Shown here in pieces: positions 25,201-38,290 of a DNA stretch of 64,000 bases. The stretch comes from Lithospermum erythrorhizon (taxonomy: Eukaryota; Streptophyta; Magnoliopsida; Boraginales; Boraginaceae). The position numbers and the translations under genes are program-made. Each line of letters opens with the position of its first letter. Position 1 is the stretch's first letter. The stretch covers positions 930,001-994,000 of the forward strand of contig JADFUC010002401.1 in NCBI GenBank assembly GCA_019722365.1. Direction: 5' to 3'. The notes beneath the pieces are model-generated. The model was given only the letters and a program-made list of their open reading frames with translations, ran no database searches and had not been told where the DNA came from.

Positions 25201-28200
25201 AGATGACTTAGTTGCAGAAGAAATGATGTTTAGGGTCATGTTTCACACAGCTTTCATCAGGTCAAATGTTTTGATATTATCCCGTGAAGAAATTGATGTT
25301 TTGTGGGATGCAAAGGACCAGTTTCCGGGAGAGTTCAAACTAGAGGTATCAGACAGGTTAAATGTGTTATATTTATTGCTTTTGAAGATTTTATTGCTTT
25401 TGAAGCTGTAAGAGTTTATTCATCCCTTTTCTTTGGCAGGTACTCTTTTCGGATGCTGATAATGTTCCATCTATTATCACCTCGGAAGTAATGAGCCTGG
25501 ATGAGGACGAGATGGACGCTGCTTCACCAGAGGAGTTCTTTGAAGTGGAGGAGATATTTAGCAGCGCGGTGGATGGATCAGAAGGGAAGGGGGATTTTGA
25601 TGCTCTTGAACTTGAAGAGAGCATTCAGGATGATGAAAAATATGAAGTGATCTTTAAAGAGGACTTGGAAGTGCATGCATTTCAAGACTGTTCTTCAGAC
25701 GGGGGAAATCAAAAACAGAACCAAAAGATATATTCTCATCATAATGCTGTAAATGGTTCGCAAGAGCACCAAAATCTTCCAGATTCTGCAGTTCTGGTTG
25801 TTGACATGTCTAATAATCATGAAAGTGAGGTGACAACGCCTGCTTCTGGTGGCCAGTGGGAGGAAGACGAAAGTAAGCAAGACGGGCAAGATCTTTCTGG
25901 TCCGAATATCTCAGAGTTGCAAGATTCTCAGCTAACTTTGGTAGCTGCCAGTAACAAATTGAAGTCTGATAAGGCACTTTCGCCCACATCTAAAAAGCAG
26001 CTGATACCTCGTTCGAAATCTATAGATGGAGTTACCAAGATTAAGAATAAACTGCAAGAGCCCCAGGGTACTCCTCTCAGACAAGCAAAGCCGACTGCAG
26101 TGTCTAGGTGGATTCCTAGTAACAAAGGTTCATACACTAGTTCCATGCATGTATACTATCCACCAACAAGAAACAACAGTGCACCAGATGTCCTAACGCT
26201 CTCCAAAGATTCTCAAGTTGGAAAAAAGTCGAAGGCATCATCCAGTAATCGATCAGATAAACACTCTTCTTGCCCATCCTCTGCAGACACATCACCAACT
26301 CGGCCATGTCCCTCCCAAACCTCAAAATCTACTAAGCTGGTTGAACTCAAAGATCAAGAGTTTTGCCCGTCCTCTCAATCTCAGGCAGAGGCTCCATTAC
26401 TTTCAGACCTTCCCCATGCCTCTTCTAGTGATTTACCTCTCTCAACTCCAGGTCCATGCGTGGAAGTTTGTGCACCAAGTGCCACTCCATCTGCCCTACT
26501 GCCTGAGCCCCCATTACCTCCACCTCAATCTCTACCAGTTGAATTGGATACGATTTCTTCTGTAAGATCTGCACCACCTTCACCACCACCACCACAATCA
26601 TTTTCAAGAGGTGTTCCCCCTCCCCCACCTCCTCCGCCATTTTCAGGACCTTCTCATGCTCCACTGCCTATACCATTTCGTTCTACTCCACCCCCACCTA
26701 CTATATCCGAAGTTCCAACTTCATCATCTTCTCTTGCACCACCACCTCCACCTCCTCTTCCTCCATATTCTTGTTCTCCACCACCACCGCTTCCACCCCC
26801 TTTCTCTAGTGCTCCACCACCACCTCCACCTCCTTTCTCTAGTGTCTCACGCCGCCGCCACCACCGCCACCTCCATATTATCATACCCCTAAACCACCTC
26901 CACCTCCTTTATCTAGAGCCCCAACTCCTCCACCACCTCCTCCTCCACCACCGCCCCCACCTCCTTTTTTTGGAGCTCCAACTCCGGCACCATCTCCTCC
27001 ACATTCTCATGCTCCTCCATCGCCACCCCTGCCTCCTTTCTCTAGAGCCCCAACTCCACCACCACCTCCTCCACTTTCTCATCCTCCGCTGCCACTTCCT
27101 CCACTTTCTCATGTTCCTCCGCCTCCACCACCACCTCCACTTTCTCATGCTCCTCCGCCGCCAACCCCACCTCCTTTCTCTCGAGCCCCACCTCCACCAC
27201 CGCCTCCTCCACTTTCTCATGCTCCTCAGCCACCACCCCCACCTCCTTTCTCTGGGCCTCACACCACCTCCTCCACTTTCTCATGCTCCTCCCCCGCCAG
27301 CCCCACCTCCTTTCTCTCGAGCCCCACCTCCACCACCACCTCCTATGCGTGGAGTTCCACCTCCTCCACCTCCACCAAATGTCGGTGGCCCACCTCCGCC
27401 GCCACCTCCTATGAGAGGTGCACCTCCTCCTCCACCCCCTCCAGGTGGTCGTGGGCCAGGACCACCTCCACCGCCTCCTCCTGGTATTCGTGGACCAGGA
27501 CCTCCCCCACCACCCCCTCCAGGTGGTCGTGCCCCTGGACCCCCTCCCCCACCTGGTGCTCCTAGACCTCCAGGTGGTGGACCACCCCCACCTCCACCAT
27601 TTGGTGCTAAAGGTCCAGGTGGTGCACCTCCGCCACCAGGAAGGGGGCGCGGGCTTGCACGGCCTTCCGGTTTGGCATCTCAGACTCGGAGATCTAACTT
27701 GAAACCTCTGCATTGGAGCAAGGTAACGAGGGCACTGCAAGGAAGCTTGTGGGAGGAATTGCAGAGTAATGGAGATCAAATGTAATGTCACTGCTCCATC
27801 TTTTCATGTATTATTACTTGTATTCTGTTTCATAACTTGCTATATCCTTTTCTAGTTTGTCATGAATACCTTTCATATGTGACTTATAATTGTTGAATTC
27901 TATGGCAGTACTTATCATTTATTGATATAAGTCTTTGAAAGTAATTCATCTTTTGTGTTGTTTCATTGTAATGATGGATATGGTCATCAATGATAATCGA
28001 GTTCATCTAATAAATATAATAAAGTCTGCTGAAGTCTTTTGTTCATTTAAACAGTTCTGGTATGATCTGAATATATTGAATAACTAATGCCATATCATTT
28101 ATTGTATAGGGCAACAGAATTTGACGTCTCAGAACTAGAGACTCTGTTTTCTGCCATAGTTCCAAAGTCGGATAGTGGCAAAGCTGGAGGGCGGCGGAAA

Positions 28201-31200
28201 TCTACTGGAGCAACATCTGAAAGAGTCCACCTGGTAATTTAAATATTAATTTCAAGTTTGCATATACAGAATATTCAGTAGAATACTGTTATCTTCAGAA
28301 GTTTATATTGGCAAGTAGATACACTCACCAATACTACATCCTTTTTATTTTGGCAGGTTGACTTGAGGAGGGCAAATAACACTGAGATCATGCTAACAAA
28401 GGTCAAGATGCCTCTTCCTGATATGATGGTAAAGTCAAAGGCATAATTTCTTATGTTAACAGTTATTTTATGTTGTTGGGACCATTATTTGTTTATCTTT
28501 TGGCATATTTTCCGCTTATAATTACCATACATTATGAAAATCTTAGTGAATAATAGTCCTTACTGCGTTGGTCTAGTAATGTAACTTCGTATAAAAGCTT
28601 CAAAGGGGTAAATCTACACCAAAAATACAAGTTTTGATTCTCCTCAAGTAAGTTAGAATTCACAGCAATGCATGTATATTTCTCGATGAGGGCTTCTGCT
28701 TTAATTTCTGTAGGCAGATGGTTGAATACTATCACACTCGTTAATGTGACTAAGACTAGAGGAAAAAGAAGATATCATTCAGAAAAGTAGCTCGTGAAAT
28801 TTGGAGATGTTACATGGTGATTCTTCATTTTGTTCCCTGGGGGCGTTCTTTTAAGTATTTTAATGATTAGATCCGACTTCCACAGGCTGCTGCTCTGGCA
28901 ATGGATGAGTCAATTCTAGATGCAGATCAAGTTGAAAACCTTATAAAATTTTGTCCTACCAAAGAAGAGATGGAGCTTCTCAAGGTGATTCTTATACTCA
29001 ATCGCCTCTAGCACACACTTCAATAATGTTTGTTCTCTTTCTTATATCATGAATTATATTTGTTATTATGATCTCTTGTGCTTGGGTTTTGTGTTAATAC
29101 GTAAGTATGTAATGTTTTCTATTTGCATCCATGTAGGGATACCCCGGTGACAAGGAGAAGCTTGGAAAGTGTGAACAGGTTTGTTGCTACGTTTTCTGCT
29201 TCTGATGTTTTGGCTTTCAATATCTTTATTCATTTGGCTAACGGTCTTTCCCCTTTTGTTCTCATGGATGTCCCTGTTTTTTTTGAATTTTATGGTTTCA
29301 TAACACTCTGAGACTTGCTCTGGCTGTTAATCTTATCTGAAGTTAAAAGCGTTTTTTTATTGGTTCTGGGATGAATTGAACCTGTACCGGAACAATTCTT
29401 CTAGCCTTTAACTGCCAAGTTTACGTCTTTCATTTGTTTTGGATCAATCTCGTATATAAATTAAATGTTTGCATCATTTATTTTATCATGTTATGTTTAA
29501 AATACTAGAATTTGATATATTTCGCACCAAATATTATACAACATATATAAAATACTTAAATTCAAAATTTAATTAATCAAATCGAAATTCAAAACTGTAC
29601 AACCTTTTTGACATAGAGGGAGTACATGATGATAAAAGGTTTGTGGGTGATTGCTATTTTCAGACTGTTGTATGCGGTGTGATTGCAGAACTTAAAGCTT
29701 TCATTAGTTACTTTCTTTGTCTTGAAAAATTGATGTCGGTGCTCTTTCTTATCTTTCAGTTTTTTCTAGAGCTGATGAAGGTTCCACGTGTAGAGTCTAA
29801 ATTGCGCGTTTTTTTGTTCAAGATTCAGTTCAATGCTCAGGTTTGGTGCATTACCATGTTTTTTTATCACTTCTCCTTCCTCAAGGGAAGAAAAAGAAAG
29901 TTTTTGTGTTTTTTAAGTTCTTATGACATTTATTTCAGGTAACAGATTTCAAGAAAAGTTTGAATACTGTAAACTATGCTTGTGATGAGGTAAGGAGGAA
30001 ATCCTTAACCGTGATATATGTGCTTTGGAACACAGCTAAATATTTTCTTGTATTAGGTCCGGAACTCACTCAAATTGAAGGAGATAATGAAGAAAATACT
30101 ATATTTGGGGAACACCTTAAACCAAGGAACTGCTAGAGGTAGGACCTCAGTTTCAAAGCTCTAAACTGGATTAACTATGGGCTTTGACAAATGAAAATAT
30201 TTTCAGTTTTCACTCATCGATTTATTCTCTCTTGTTTCCTCAATCTGTAGACTTGTTGATTGAGTTGCTCTCGGAGCTGTTTCCTACATCTGCTTACTTT
30301 AATAAATTAGGGTGTAATTTATTCAAGAAAAATGAGATATTTCCCCACTTTACACCAAACTAGAATATATTGAGATTCAAGAGTACTATTGAGGATATAA
30401 TATAAAGAAAGTAGAATTGTCTACTAGTACTACTCCATCCTTTTATGTAAGAGATATTTTCCATTTTAGGAAATTCTAAAATAGATTCCACTTTCAACGA
30501 TAATATGGGAGAATGGTGTGAGGGAAAGTAAGAAAACGTGAGATGAATTAATATTATCTTTTGACTTTGTGCAATGTCAAACCACCCTAACAAATTGTGA
30601 TGGAAGGAGTACGTTTCTTAAAAGATTACTTCCCATTTATTTGGATCGATCCTTTCGCACCATGGATAGACTAATTAGCTTTGTATTCATCTTTTCGGTG
30701 TCATTAGTCTCTAGAGAGAGTATTCTACATTTGCTGTCGAAGACTGGTTCTCTCTACTAACTTCCATTACTTGCAAAAAAGATAGTGACCATGTTACAAG
30801 ATCCTTCTTTAAAGCTCCCTAGCATTCCAAGGATATGATGTTGGCTATTCCGCACATCTATTATTTTAATAATTATCATGCTGAAGCTGAACATTGCCAT
30901 TTTTGCGTCTCGTTATTGTAGGTTCTGCAGTTGGGTTCAAGTTGGACAGTCTTCTAAAACTCACCGACACACGTGCTACAAATAACAAGATGACTCTTAT
31001 GCATTATCTTTGTAAGGTATGAAACACTTCACCTACCTTCCTTTTAGTTGATCCAAAATGTTCTTTTATTGCTCCAGAAGTTAGACCTCATCATTTTCGG
31101 TAAGGACTCAGGTTTATATAATTCATTTATGCAGAATGCTTGGGAAATATAAAAAAAAATCATTGTCATGATTAGAGAAATTCATCGTTCTAATTCTGAT

Positions 31201-32578
31201 TTGATTTGGTCCAAACACTCAATAGTTACCACTTACCATTGACTGCCCCCAAGGCATGGAGTAGATGAATGACACAAATGTTCTAGTTTCATTTTTTAAA
31301 GTTATGTAATCTGATGTTATTGTTTCATTTTTCTCTTCCCCTTGTTAGGTTATTGCCTCTAAATCGCCATCACTTTTAGACTTTCATGTTCATCTCATCA
31401 ACCTAGAACCTGCAACAAAGGTCTCCATCGTCTGCTCTTTCACCATAGTTATGATTATCATAATTTGTGAATTAAAAATTAATTGGAAGATGTTTTCATT
31501 TATTAGATACAATTGAAGTCCTTGGCAGAAGAAATGCAAGCCATTATCAAAGGATTAGAAAAGGTTAAACAGGAATTAGATGCTTCAGAAAATGACGGAC
31601 CTGTATCAGAAACTTTTCGCAAGGTAGCTTATCGTCTTTCGTCCTTCTTCCTTTGTTATATCTTTAACAGTCTCAAGACACATTATCATCATTAACATAT
31701 ATAGTGTCTAGTTGTTGATCAATGATAGTTTATAATGTGACATGTCAAATTGGAAAACACAAATCAAAATCCCTCCAGAATACCATAATTGCTTGGTCAT
31801 GTTTATGAAACTTGTTTTCAGACAATTATTTTGTGAACTTGCATACATAACAATCTTTTTTACATTTTGTTGACTTGTCTGTCCTTTCCTGTGTTACTAA
31901 CTTACTATGCCACAGACATTGAAGGAATTCATTGGTGTTGCGGAGTCTCAGGTGGCTTCTGTTACCACTTTATATTCTGTGGCGGTAATTAATTTTCCTT
32001 TGAATTATGTGATTCAAAACTTATATTATGCCCCCCCATAAGTCAAAACCTCTTTCCTTTCTCATTGCACATACTGAATGACAGGGAAGAAATGCCGATG
32101 CGTTAGCACTGTATTTTGGTGAGGATCCTGCTCGATGCCCATTTGAACAAGGTATAATTTACTTTTGTTACACTATCAATAGTTAAAGATTTCCTTATAT
32201 TCCATGACCATTGGAGACTACTATTGTACTGCCTCAACCCCATGAAGATTGTCTAGTTTTGAATTGTGATGGTTGACTTTTTAAATTTTGAAGTCAGTTA
32301 TTTTTTATATTTATAAATCACTGTAGACATTCTTTTTGGATTTATGGAAATTACTATATACCATATTATCTACAATTATGAATACTGATCTCTGCTTTGC
32401 TTGTGGCCGATCATGACATGCAGTTACAGCGACCCTTTTAAACTTTGTAAGGATGTTCCGCAAAGCTCATGAGGAGAACTTGAAACAAGCTGAACTGGAA
32501 AAGAAGAAAGCAGCAAAGGAGGCTGAAATGGAGAAGGCAAAGGGAGTTAATCTAACGAAGAAGGGTATGAAGGACTAA
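22282..32578 (+). CDS. Class II formin (PTEN-like domain, proline-rich FH1, FH2)
   Basis: Actin nucleator and elongator. Seventeen exons join in phase to 1,488 residues: 22282-22354, 24341-25044, 25124-25345, 25440-27781, 28110-28233, 28357-28428, 28886-28984, 29137-29178, 29760-29840, 29939-29989, 30057-30138, 30922-31016, 31349-31420, 31507-31623, 31916-31984, 32085-32151 and 32424-32578. The protein opens MALFRRFFYRKPPDRLLEIS, typical of class II formins. The PTEN-like phosphatase fold carries HCERGGWP (His126-Pro133): the Cys is kept but the catalytic Arg position is Pro, so it is probably lipid-binding only. A C2-like region and an acidic linker follow. Exon 4 holds the FH1 proline-rich region, then FH2 from LKPLHWSKV (about 27700) through LGNTLNQGTARGS and KMTLMHYLCK. 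Two compensating frame shifts near 26850 and 27260 make the middle of FH1 read His/Leu-rich instead of Pro-rich while the frame stays open. The C-terminal tail is short (ending KKGMKD). Confidence 0.94.
22383..23105 (+). repeat. Three imperfect ~268-bp tandem copies in formin intron 1
   Basis: The anchor CTCTTTGTTT recurs at 22391, 22660 and 22927, giving periods of 269 and 267 bases. Each copy continues with GTTGTTTT, a TTTTTTGGGTTTAT run, GAATGGG-TTTTTAGTTCTTTATTTTGGG-like text and TTGATATG.G, ending TGGGTTTCTTGATTGG. The copies are T-rich on the coding strand and sit just after exon 1, inside the 2-kb first intron. Confidence 0.8.
26846..27266 (+). other. Out-of-frame segment inside formin proline-rich exon
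   Basis: Before 26846 and after 27266 the formin frame reads polyproline with FSxAPPP repeats. Between them the polyproline repeats (PPLSHAPPPP, PPPFSRAPPP) are in a different frame, and the main frame reads a His/Leu-rich string with no stop. Left junction text is AGTGTCTCACGCC where sister repeats read AGTGCTCCACC; right junction text is TCTGGGCCTCACACCACC. Confidence 0.8.
30433..30609. mobile_element. Stowaway-like MITE in formin intron 11
   Basis: Begins CTCCATCCTTTTATG and ends TGTGATGGAAGGAG with TA on both sides (30431-30432 and 30610-30611). Length 177 bp, non-coding. It lies between exons 11 and 12 of the formin. Confidence 0.65.
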
Positions 32579-34147
32579 AAAAGTTTTGCTCCCCTAAGCA
32601 GAAATCTTGGCTATTTGCTGTGTGCCTTACCATCGTCTTATAATTGTTATCCGATAACGTTCTTATGAAAGGTTAAGACAGAACCTTACAGTAAAAATGT
32701 GAAGAATAGCGGCATGGAAGTGCACAATGGTTCTCTACTCTTCTAAGCATGCTTAGCCGTGCTTAGCTATTCTGCAGGAGTTGGAGGAGCTGGTGCTGGT
32801 CAGAGAGTTTCTAGTTGGCGAGAGAATGGATCATGCGCACAGCTTCTAGTGTGTCAGGTGGTGATTGATCATGCTCATAGCTCCTTAAGTGTTCTGTTCC
32901 TGGTCATCAAGGATGTCAGAGTACATACCCTGTTACCGGGTCTATCAAACTACAAGGATCTGTATCTGGTATCATACTTGGAGGGAGAAATAGCCCGGGC
33001 AAGGAGATGCAGCATTCAGGGGGAAAGTACGGGGTTACTCGCCCCATAGTTCGCCATCCTCTGGCATCCTTGTATATAAAGGAGGTCACGGGAGGTTACT
33101 GTGAAGTCGAAGACTAGAGTGTAACATGAAAATCGGAACTTGTACAGAAAACTAACATAGTATTTAGGTTCCACTAATTCTTTATGTTGTAACATAGATC
33201 ATATAATATTGCCACTTCCTGTAATTAAATTTGTTGTATAGCAATAGGCCATGCAGGATTAGAATAGGACATAGAACTTAGGCATTATTATTAGAGTGCC
33301 AGTGATGTAATAATCAATATTGTCATTCCTCAATATTGAAATTGGCATGAACAATTTTGTTGAAAATATAAATCAAATCTCGTGTCAGTAATTGTTTTTG
33401 CACAAATTATTCTTTTGTGGTTATACACACTCTGTTTTAATCTGAATGTCAAACTTTTGATATTTTAACTTGTTTTCCAACAAGTTGATTCTTTAATTAG
33501 ATAATCTCACGCTAACCCCTCAATTTGCGATCGTCAACTAAGTGATTTGAGGTTTTCACAATATAAAGTTCAATAATATTTAGTGAGAAACATATTAATG
33601 GATTAACTTAATGAATATTATTATTAAATGAAGCAACATTTAAAGATTCAACTACAAAATACTGAGTATTAAACAAGACTAGATTTCTTGGATAGAGGGA
33701 GGAAGTACTACCTTCTTCAGTCTCATTAGTCTGATTGGAGGGAGATCTTTGAGATAACTCATATACAATTTAAATTATCAAATTAATGTTAACAATTAAA
33801 TAAATATGTGTGTAAAGTCAACATTTGTCATCAAAATAGAATCAAATGAGGATCGTTTTTTTGTTCTAGTAAAGCAATAAACTATAGCCAATTTACTAAT
33901 AATAAAAATTAAATAATCTGCCTTAGCTACATTTCTGACAACTGGAAGATGAAGATTAAAGAAAATTACAGTATACATAAATTCTAGGTACATGGCAGTT
34001 TGCATTTCCTGTGATTCTTTGTTCTTGATATTGCTGCAGATTTTTGACAATATATTCTGTTCTGTAGTAACCATACAAACAAAGTTTATTGTTCAATGAT
34101 CCTCATTTGTAACAAAAAACAATAAAGCCTAAAGAATTCATATGAAA
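32579..34147. other. Convergent intergenic region, formin 3' UTR
   Basis: The first ~600 bases are relatively GC-rich and probably formin 3' UTR. An open stretch after a CTGCAG at about 32778 reads GVGGAGAGQRVSS; with the GT at 32564 used as donor it would be in frame, so an alternative last exon is possible but weak. The rest is AT-rich with nothing recognisable apart from a MITE-end-like GAGGGAGGAAGTA near 33690. Confidence 0.45.
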
Positions 34148-35155
34148 CTATGGTAGATCATCAATTGACTTTAAAGGGACCAAACCATTACCATCCTTGT
34201 CATCTAGTTGAACTGTCCCAAAAAGATGTCTGCTTTCTTGATCAACCTGACATGCAGATTTACAACTTCTGAAGAAAAAGAATGCAACAATTGTGTCAAG
34301 AACAAGCACGATGGCGTATAAGTAGGCGATAAACATGCCCTCTAAGGCCACTGAAGAAAAGGTGTCTTCAGAATGATGATATGCTCTTACTATCCTGTAT
34401 TGAAACAGAGCTTCAACTGAAGCCAATGCCAAATTTGTAGGAAAAAGTAATGATAACCCAGTTGCAGTTCTTCCTTTGATCAACACACAAGCCCTCAGAA
34501 TCGCCATAAAACCGCCACATTTCTTATCTCCTGATAATATCAGTGCTAGATTGCATACAGTCAGGGCGTTTGCAAGCATAATGGAGTACAAAACTGCACC
34601 CAAAGAAGATAAGATAAGGACTGAATTTGAATTCCAGAGGCCTAATCCATCAAGGGCATTGAAGGCAAATGACAAAATTGCAAAACAAGTTGCATTTGCA
34701 GAGAGGACTAATAAGAAGTTGCATAGTTGAGTGATGAAAAGGGGTTTGAAAGCTGAGATTGCTTGTTCAAATGGAGCTTGTGTTGCATTATTTGGATTAC
34801 TCAGGGCACGAATAATCGATGCTTTGGCGAAGAGAAGAAAGGAAAAACTGAGAGGAAAAATGATCAAAGATGTTGAGATTGTCTGGGAAAGCTTGAGTGT
34901 AAAAACAGTGACAAATTCTGAAGAATATGGAAATCCTGCAGCATACAAAATCGACCTCAGACGGCTATGGATTGTCGATTCAAGAATCGACGATGGGACG
35001 AATGATTGAGCTATAAGAAGTGAGGCTGCAAAAGGGAAAACCAACAATGCTGCAGTAGTAGTAAAATATTGATAATTTTTGAAAAATATGAAGATTGATT
35101 TTCTCAAAATCTTGATTGTTCCTACATGAGTAAATGATGGATAGTGTTTTTCCAT
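34148..35155 (-). CDS. Uncharacterised plant multi-pass membrane protein
   Basis: A single uninterrupted frame of 335 codons from ATG at 35155 to TAG at 34148. The N-terminus MEKHYPSFTHVGTIKILRKS is basic and is followed by several long hydrophobic segments, roughly residues 30-52, 85-112, 140-170, 180-205, 230-250 and 270-298. It ends with a hydrophilic acidic tail. About five or six membrane spans are expected. The layout (short basic start with an ILRKS/ILRES-type motif, multiple spans, no introns) fits a plant-specific family of unknown function; I recall Arabidopsis At1g26650 and At1g69430 as probable relatives but could not check. No catalytic motif is seen. It is convergent with the formin and head-on to a long repeat-rich region. 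Length and uninterrupted frame support a real gene; function is unknown. Confidence 0.85.
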   Translation of the reverse strand: MEKHYPSFTHVGTIKILRKSIFIFFKNYQYFTTTAALLVFPFAASLLIAQSFVPSSILESTIHSRLRSILYAAGFPYSSEFVTVFTLKLSQTISTSLIIFPLSFSFLLFAKASIIRALSNPNNATQAPFEQAISAFKPLFITQLCNFLLVLSANATCFAILSFAFNALDGLGLWNSNSVLILSSLGAVLYSIMLANALTVCNLALILSGDKKCGGFMAILRACVLIKGRTATGLSLLFPTNLALASVEALFQYRIVRAYHHSEDTFSSVALEGMFIAYLYAIVLVLDTIVAFFFFRSCKSACQVDQESRHLFGTVQLDDKDGNGLVPLKSIDDLP

Positions 35156-37220
35156 GTTGGTATTTTTTCTTGTTTTGAGAAACGGTTACAGAAGAATTAT
35201 ATGTATTCAAGAGGATCAAAAAATGTATTAATGTTTGTTGATATTTAAATTGCAAATGATCTTAAAAGAGAAGGATTTTTCTAATTGGCAATTGCATGGT
35301 GGTTTAGAAATGATTTGGAGAGTTGGTGTTTTGTTGTGGAATGGATAGGCCAACTACTTGAAGGTTACTAACAAAAGCCACCATGATAAAGAGTTGTTCT
35401 AGCTTTGTTTTCATCTACAAACATTTTTGGTAGGACACATCTTTATTATTTTATATATTTTCCTTATTGTGTCATTGTATATTTGAATTATTCTTTTCTT
35501 TTATTTTTTTTTGTCATATCTATATTCTATAGTTGGGAAACTTGAGGGGCAATAAAAGCTCCTTATGAGTTATGACTTTGGTGTTATCGAGCTGATTCTA
35601 ATCGGATTTCGGCATATTTCATTGGCTCCATAGTAGGATCGACTAGACCCGAAAATTGTTTGAAATAATATTGAGTCGGAAACTTTTCTTGAAATTGAAT
35701 CGAAATAAATAAGCATGATATCCGTCTTGAAATCATTATGTGACATGAAACTAACCCGAATATAACTGAACAAACTTGAAACAGATATGTTAGTTTCGAA
35801 GAATTTAAGATTAAAAAACAGCGAAAAAGATTATTGTGTTATGCTCGTCTGGTCGATTTTTGTATCTAAATTTAGGATCGGAATCAATTCGATTTGCTTT
35901 GAGGGATTTATGGTAACCCTAATCTATCACAGTAATAATCATGTGATGAAGGATATTACCATGGATTTGTCATCCTCACTTGGTGAAAGAAACAGTGACG
36001 GATTAGAAAGTGATTTACACACAACAATAATTATTTCGTACCCAGATAAGACTTGAATCACTTAATTGTCCTTTTTATTTGTGATTTTTTGTTAAGAATT
36101 TTTAAATGTCTATTTAGCAATGATTGTTTAGGTGATTAATTAGCTTTTGCCTTTTGGTATGTATGTAACATGTAGACTGTAGAGCATTATTATCTACAGA
36201 TTTTGGCCATTGAATTATTTTTTCATATTTCAATTTATTTATTTTTTCTCTAGTTGTCAAGGAGGGTCAATTAGATTGATGTGCAGGCACAATTTAAGCG
36301 TCCACTTATTAATCATCATAATCAAATTAAAAATAATTTATTAAAGATAAATAAATAAAAATTGAATAAGTATATATAACACTATGCAACTCTTCGATAA
36401 GTTTTTGTGTTTTATCACAACATATATAATTTCAATGAATCTAAATTATGTTATTATTCATTTCTTCTGTAGGTAAAGTATACCCATCTTTCTGGTTTCA
36501 ATGTTTTGGCATGCTTGGAGGTTAAACAATTAGGCATCACTCCTAAGTCAATGGTTCTTGTTGTAGCCTTAGATAGGGGAAAGCTAAAATCATATAGAAA
36601 CCTATCTAATATTCTTTACTCAGAAATAAACTGATGTACATGATGCAGCAACAATCATATGGTTGGTGCTGATTAGTCCTTCAATAATCTAGTTTGACCT
36701 ACTACTTTTGATAGCCTTCTGGTTGGTTTATTAATGTCTTTCTTTCAAAAATTTAATTATTAACTAATAACTTTTAAACTAATTTTTTTAAATATGAACC
36801 CAAACATATACTTATTATGTTTTAAATTATAATATCATATAAAATATAACATACGATCCAAATCAAATTCCTTTGATAATGACATAGCTAGACATTCATT
36901 GATACCTATTATCTAGAATTTGCCTATATTACAGGACTATATGAATTAAAATATATGGGCTTAAAGGCAAATCAGGTGGAGTACTATAATTGGAAAATCA
37001 GGTACTGTTTCTATGTCATGAAATATGAGCTACTTATATATATAATTATATATAGATGGCCTTAAAGATTCAACGTCAACCTAATAAAAAGAATAAATAT
37101 ACTATTATTTTCTAACAATCGCAATATGCTTTGGTGATATATATCTTTATCCACCATATCTCTAATCAATATGCTTTCTATTGACAAAGACAAATGATGA
37201 CAAACTTTCATTATTCGCTA
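35156..37220. other. Upstream region of membrane-protein gene, no supported gene
   Basis: The first few hundred bases should hold the minus-strand promoter. An 89-codon open frame at 35787-36056 resembles nothing I know. The rest is AT-rich with no feature. Confidence 0.45.
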
Positions 37221-37459
37221 CATCCCAAAAAATTATTTCATTTCAATTTTTTTATCAAACTTTGAAAATTTTAATAATAAATTTTCATTAGTCGATAAGA
37301 AATAATATAGTCATGTTGTTAGATTCGTTTCTATATATATTTTTGAAATATTAACTTTTTATAATTTTCACGAGTGTATAATTAAAGATATTTAAGTTTT
37401 AAGTCGTGTTTTGACGACTGTGAAAAATCAAATGAGATAATTTTTTTGGATGGAGGGAG
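37221..37459. mobile_element. Stowaway-like MITE
   Basis: Left end CATCCCAAAAAATTATTTC pairs with right end GAGATAATTTTTTTGGATG, followed by GAGGGAG; TA flanks both ends (37219-37220 and 37460-37461). About 239 bp, non-coding. Confidence 0.65.
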
Positions 37460-38192
37460 TATAATCAATCTTATTGGAACTGTTTTAGCCGAATAAAATG
37501 TTGATTTAAAGATTTAGGTGTATCTGAGATACTGTTCATAAGTAATCTTTTTAATGATTAGGTCAAGCTTAAACAATCATTGATCCATAATCAACCGACA
37601 GTCTCTATATTAATTCTACTAATAATTCGTATGATAGCTATTTTCTGCTAGACGAAAATGTGAAAGTGGAGTAGATATACTACTCAATAAATCTTGGAAT
37701 AACATAGACATATTGAATCTGTATTCATAAATGAGTAATTAACAACTAATAAATTGATAAATTGACAACTAGTTATTAACTATTTATTCATTGCAACTCA
37801 ACCGAATCATGTTGAGTTCAGGATTTGAATGGAAGGCGGGCTGGGATATATTGTAACCTATCAAAAAAACAAGCAACTGAAGCAAAATCCATGCCCAGTG
37901 ATTAACAACTAACAACTCATAAATCTTTCTCATTTACATAAGCTAGTAAAATGTAATGCGGCAACGCACGTAAAGATTTATACTCAAATATTTCACCGGT
38001 ATAATAAAAAGTCGATTAACTATTTAGGTAAATTTATAAATTATGCTTTTGATTTATATTATAACTCATTGTTCATAGTTATATGACCAATTTAATTTTT
38101 TAACAATATAGTCTTTAGCCAATAGATTTAAAAGTTTCTATACTATACTACTCTTCATTGTCAAGGTTTAATAAAAGAATGCACATTATGTA

Positions 38193-38280
38193 ATTTTATT
38201 TATTGTTAGAAAATATCATTTTTCTCTTTTTAATAAAAAATACACCTTATGTTATTTTATTTATTGTTAGAAAATATCAT
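38193..38280. repeat. Two-copy tandem repeat, 61-bp period
   Basis: ATTTTATTTATTGTTAG followed by AAAATATCATTT occurs at 38193 and 38254, just left of dispersed repeat copy 1. Confidence 0.65.
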
Positions 38281-38290
38281 TTCTCAATTG

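Noticed and set aside
26425..27791. Reverse-strand Trp/Arg/Gly-rich open frames of up to 249 codons opposite the formin
   Set aside because: They are shadows of CCA/CCT proline codons on the coding strand; CCN repeats remove stops in every frame.
32759..33049. 96-codon open frame downstream of the formin
   Set aside because: It overlaps the likely 3' UTR; only its first few codons could belong to an alternative formin exon, which is listed as a weak finding.
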